NCBI GenBank assembly: GCA_945906115.1
Contig: CAMDQP010000046.1
Span: forward strand, 1 to 8,121
Source: Opitutus sp. GAS368
GTDB taxonomy: Bacteria > Verrucomicrobiota > Verrucomicrobiia > Opitutales > UBA953
Direction of reading: 5' to 3'
DNA: 8,121 nt
Shown: positions 6,305-8,121 of the stretch, piece by piece
Layout: each line of letters begins with the position of its first letter
Position numbering within the stretch: position 1 is the first letter of the stretch
Position numbers and translations under genes: made by a program
The notes under the pieces: model-generated
Told to the model about the DNA's origin: nothing
What the model saw: the letters and a program-made list of their open reading frames with translations, nothing else
Databases searched by the model: none

Positions 6305-8121
6305 ATGCGCCCCTTCGTCGCTTTTCTTTCGGTCTGCCTTTCCGTCCTGGCCTCCGCGGCCCCTTCCGATGGCCCGGTCCGCGTCTTGTATCTGGACGCC
6401 AGCGGCGACGAGCAGTCCGCGGTCGGTCCGCTTCATGCGCTGATGGCCGAGCTTGGCCGCGATGCCATCTGGTTCGACTATGCGACCGGATCCGCGCCAG
6501 ACGCCGCGACGCTCGCCCGTTATGACGTCCTCGTGGTCAAGGCCGCGACCGGCGACTCGTCTCTGCCGACGTTGGTCATCAAGCCCGACACCACTCCGGC
6601 TACTTTCCGTTCTCAGCTCGAAGCCGCGCTCTCCGCTGATCGTAAGGCGTCCTGGCAGAAGTTCCTCGCGCTGCGTGAACCTGAAGTCCGCGAGAAGAAT
6701 ATCAACGTGGCCAACTATGAGAAGCGCCCCGAGCCGCTGACCTTCCAGAAGCCTTTCTCGGTCAAAGGCAGCATGGAGCGCACGCAGGTCCCGGCGGACA
6801 TGAAGTTGGTGCTCTTCGCCTCTGAGCCTGACATCACGAAGCCGATTGCGTTCGCCTGGGATGCCCGCGGTCGCCTCTGGGTCTGTGAAACCTCCGACTA
6901 CCCGCACGGCGTGAAGGAAGACCAGCAGCAGGGCAACGACCGTATCAAGATTTGCGAAGACACCGACGGCGACGGTAAGGCCGACAAGTTCACGGTCTTC
7001 GCGGACAAGCTCAACATTCCGACCAGCCTGGTCTTCGCCAACGGCGGCGTGATCGTGTCGCAGGCACCGAACTTCGTCTTCCTCAAGGACACCGATGGTG
7101 ACGACAAAGCCGACGTCCGTCAGGTCATCCTGACCGGCTGGGGCATCCGCGATACCCACGCCCAGACGAGCAGCCTTTCCTATGGCTATGACAACTGGCT
7201 TCGCGGCGCGGTCGGCTACAGCGGCTTCGCCGGCGAGGTCGGGGGAGAAAAGAAGAACTTCGCGATGGGCAGCTACCGCTTTACCGCTGACGGCGCCAAA
7301 CTCGAGTTCCTGCACCAGTTCTCCAATAACACCTGGGGCTACGGCGCCAACGCGGCCGGCGACTCCTTCGGCGGCACGGCTAATAACGCGCCGATCTTCT
7401 TCGGCGGCATTCCGGCCACGGCCTGGGCCAAAGGTTCGCGCGGCATGTCCGCCAAGCGCATCAACCTCGTCGACAAGGCGCACACGATCACCCCGAATTT
7501 CCGTCAGGTCGACGTGATGGGCGGCTGGACCGCCGCCGCCGGCTCCACTTTCATCTATTCCTCGCAGCTCCCGCCCCGCCTGCAGGGCATGGCGATGGTC
7601 TGCGAGCCGACGATGAAGCTTATCGGTCTCATGGACGTGCAGCCTGACGGCGCCGGCTATGTGGCCAAGGATGCCTACAGCCTCGTCGCCAGTTCGGATG
7701 AATGGATGTCGCCGGTCTTCGCCGAGGTCGGTCCGGATGGCGCCATCTGGTTCGCCGACTGGCAGAACTTCATCATCCAGCACAACCCGACCCCCAGCGT
7801 CGGCCGCGGCGGCTATGACGCCAAGACCGGCGTCGGCGGCGCGCACGAGAACGACCTGCGCGACCACGCCCGTGGCCGCATCTACCGCCTCGTCTGGGAT
7901 AAGCCTGGCACCGTCGCCAAGGCGGCACAGGGCGATTCCGCCGCAGAGCTTATCGCCGGTCTCTCCGGCAGTACGCAATACGGCCGCCTCCGCGCCCAGC
8001 GCCTCATCGTCGAAGGCAAGAAGAAGGACCTCGCGCCCGCCCTACGCGACCTCGTCGCTAAGTCCTCCAAGGATGTCGCCGCCCTCCATGCCCTCTGGTC
8101 CCTTCACGGTCTCGGTGAACT
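6305..8121 (+). CDS. Exported PVC-type 'membrane-bound dehydrogenase' propeller protein, 3' end outside the window
   Basis: The frame is open from ATG at 6305 to the right edge, 605 codons visible. Residues 1-18 look like a signal peptide (hydrophobic AFLSVCLSVL, then ASA before A19), so the protein is probably periplasmic. Residues 25-82 resemble the start of a ThuA-like domain (VRVLYLDASGDE, then LARYDVLVVKA), but most of that domain is missing. At about 124-175 comes the linker typical of the family (REPEVREKNINVANYEKRP, then TQVPADMKLVLFASEPDI). A beta-propeller follows, with WDARGRLWVCET, NDRIKICEDTDGDGKADKF (calcium-loop-like DTDGDGKAD at 219-227), a second loop DTDGDDKAD at 262-270, GVIVSQAPNFVFLKD and DTHAQTSS. 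The last visible part (from about residue 540) looks like the start of HEAT-type helices. Relatives in Verrucomicrobiota and Planctomycetota usually end in a CxxCH cytochrome domain, which would lie beyond the window. A redox role is inferred from the family; the substrate is unknown. No Shine-Dalgarno lies near the ATG. Confidence 0.9.
   Translation, partial: MRPFVAFLSVCLSVLASAAPSDGPVRVLYLDASGDEQSAVGPLHALMAELGRDAIWFDYATGSAPDAATLARYDVLVVKAATGDSSLPTLVIKPDTTPATFRSQLEAALSADRKASWQKFLALREPEVREKNINVANYEKRPEPLTFQKPFSVKGSMERTQVPADMKLVLFASEPDITKPIAFAWDARGRLWVCETSDYPHGVKEDQQQGNDRIKICEDTDGDGKADKFTVFADKLNIPTSLVFANGGVIVSQAPNFVFLKDTDGDDKADVRQVILTGWGIRDTHAQTSSLSYGYDNWLRGAVGYSGFAGEVGGEKKNFAMGSYRFTADGAKLEFLHQFSNNTWGYGANAAGDSFGGTANNAPIFFGGIPATAWAKGSRGMSAKRINLVDKAHTITPNFRQVDVMGGWTAAAGSTFIYSSQLPPRLQGMAMVCEPTMKLIGLMDVQPDGAGYVAKDAYSLVASSDEWMSPVFAEVGPDGAIWFADWQNFIIQHNPTPSVGRGGYDAKTGVGGAHENDLRDHARGRIYRLVWDKPGTVAKAAQGDSAAELIAGLSGSTQYGRLRAQRLIVEGKKKDLAPALRDLVAKSSKDVAALHALWSLHGLGE

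Overview
The window is high-GC bacterial DNA with six recognisable protein genes. Two are cut by the window edges. The gene content points to the PVC superphylum, most likely Verrucomicrobiota (Opitutae-like): a secreted-type sulfatase at one end, a Verrucomicrobia/Planctomycetes-type 'PVC membrane-bound dehydrogenase' propeller protein at the other, and housekeeping genes between. The lineage is inferred from family membership only; no rRNA or other taxonomic marker is present.

Layout: (1) 1-1146 (+), the C-terminal part of a sulfatase. (2) 1147-1249, a convergent intergenic stretch made of telomere-like TAGGGN hexamers arranged as a large inverted repeat, then a hairpin that contains the stop codon of the next gene. 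(3) 1234-3472 (-), a two-gene operon of an M29 metallo-aminopeptidase followed by an RluA/RluD-family 23S rRNA pseudouridine synthase, joined at TAA-T-ATG. (4) 3473-3559, a short divergent spacer with two mutually exclusive hairpins around a Shine-Dalgarno-like sequence. (5) 3560-3934 (+), a small TPR protein. (6) 3935-4153, a 219-base non-coding stretch with six short dyads leading into groES. (7) 4154-6115 (+), groES and groEL, closed by a strong intrinsic terminator at 6138-6166. (8) 6170-6281, two further hairpins. (9) 6305-8121 (+), an exported PVC-type propeller protein that runs off the right edge.

Functionally the centre is protein quality control and translation: the GroES/GroEL chaperonin, a peptidase and an rRNA modification enzyme. 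The flanks look like accessory catabolism of sulfated polysaccharides and periplasmic oxidation, as is common in marine or freshwater Verrucomicrobiota. No mobile element, CRISPR array, tRNA or rRNA was seen. The genes are ordinary. The unexplained signal is in the non-coding DNA: the symmetric telomere-like repeat between convergent genes, the tandem TTTGC-N9-GCAAA dyads (CIRCE-like geometry, different sequence) ahead of groES, the row of palindromes after the TPR gene, and the near absence of Shine-Dalgarno sequences at the starts.
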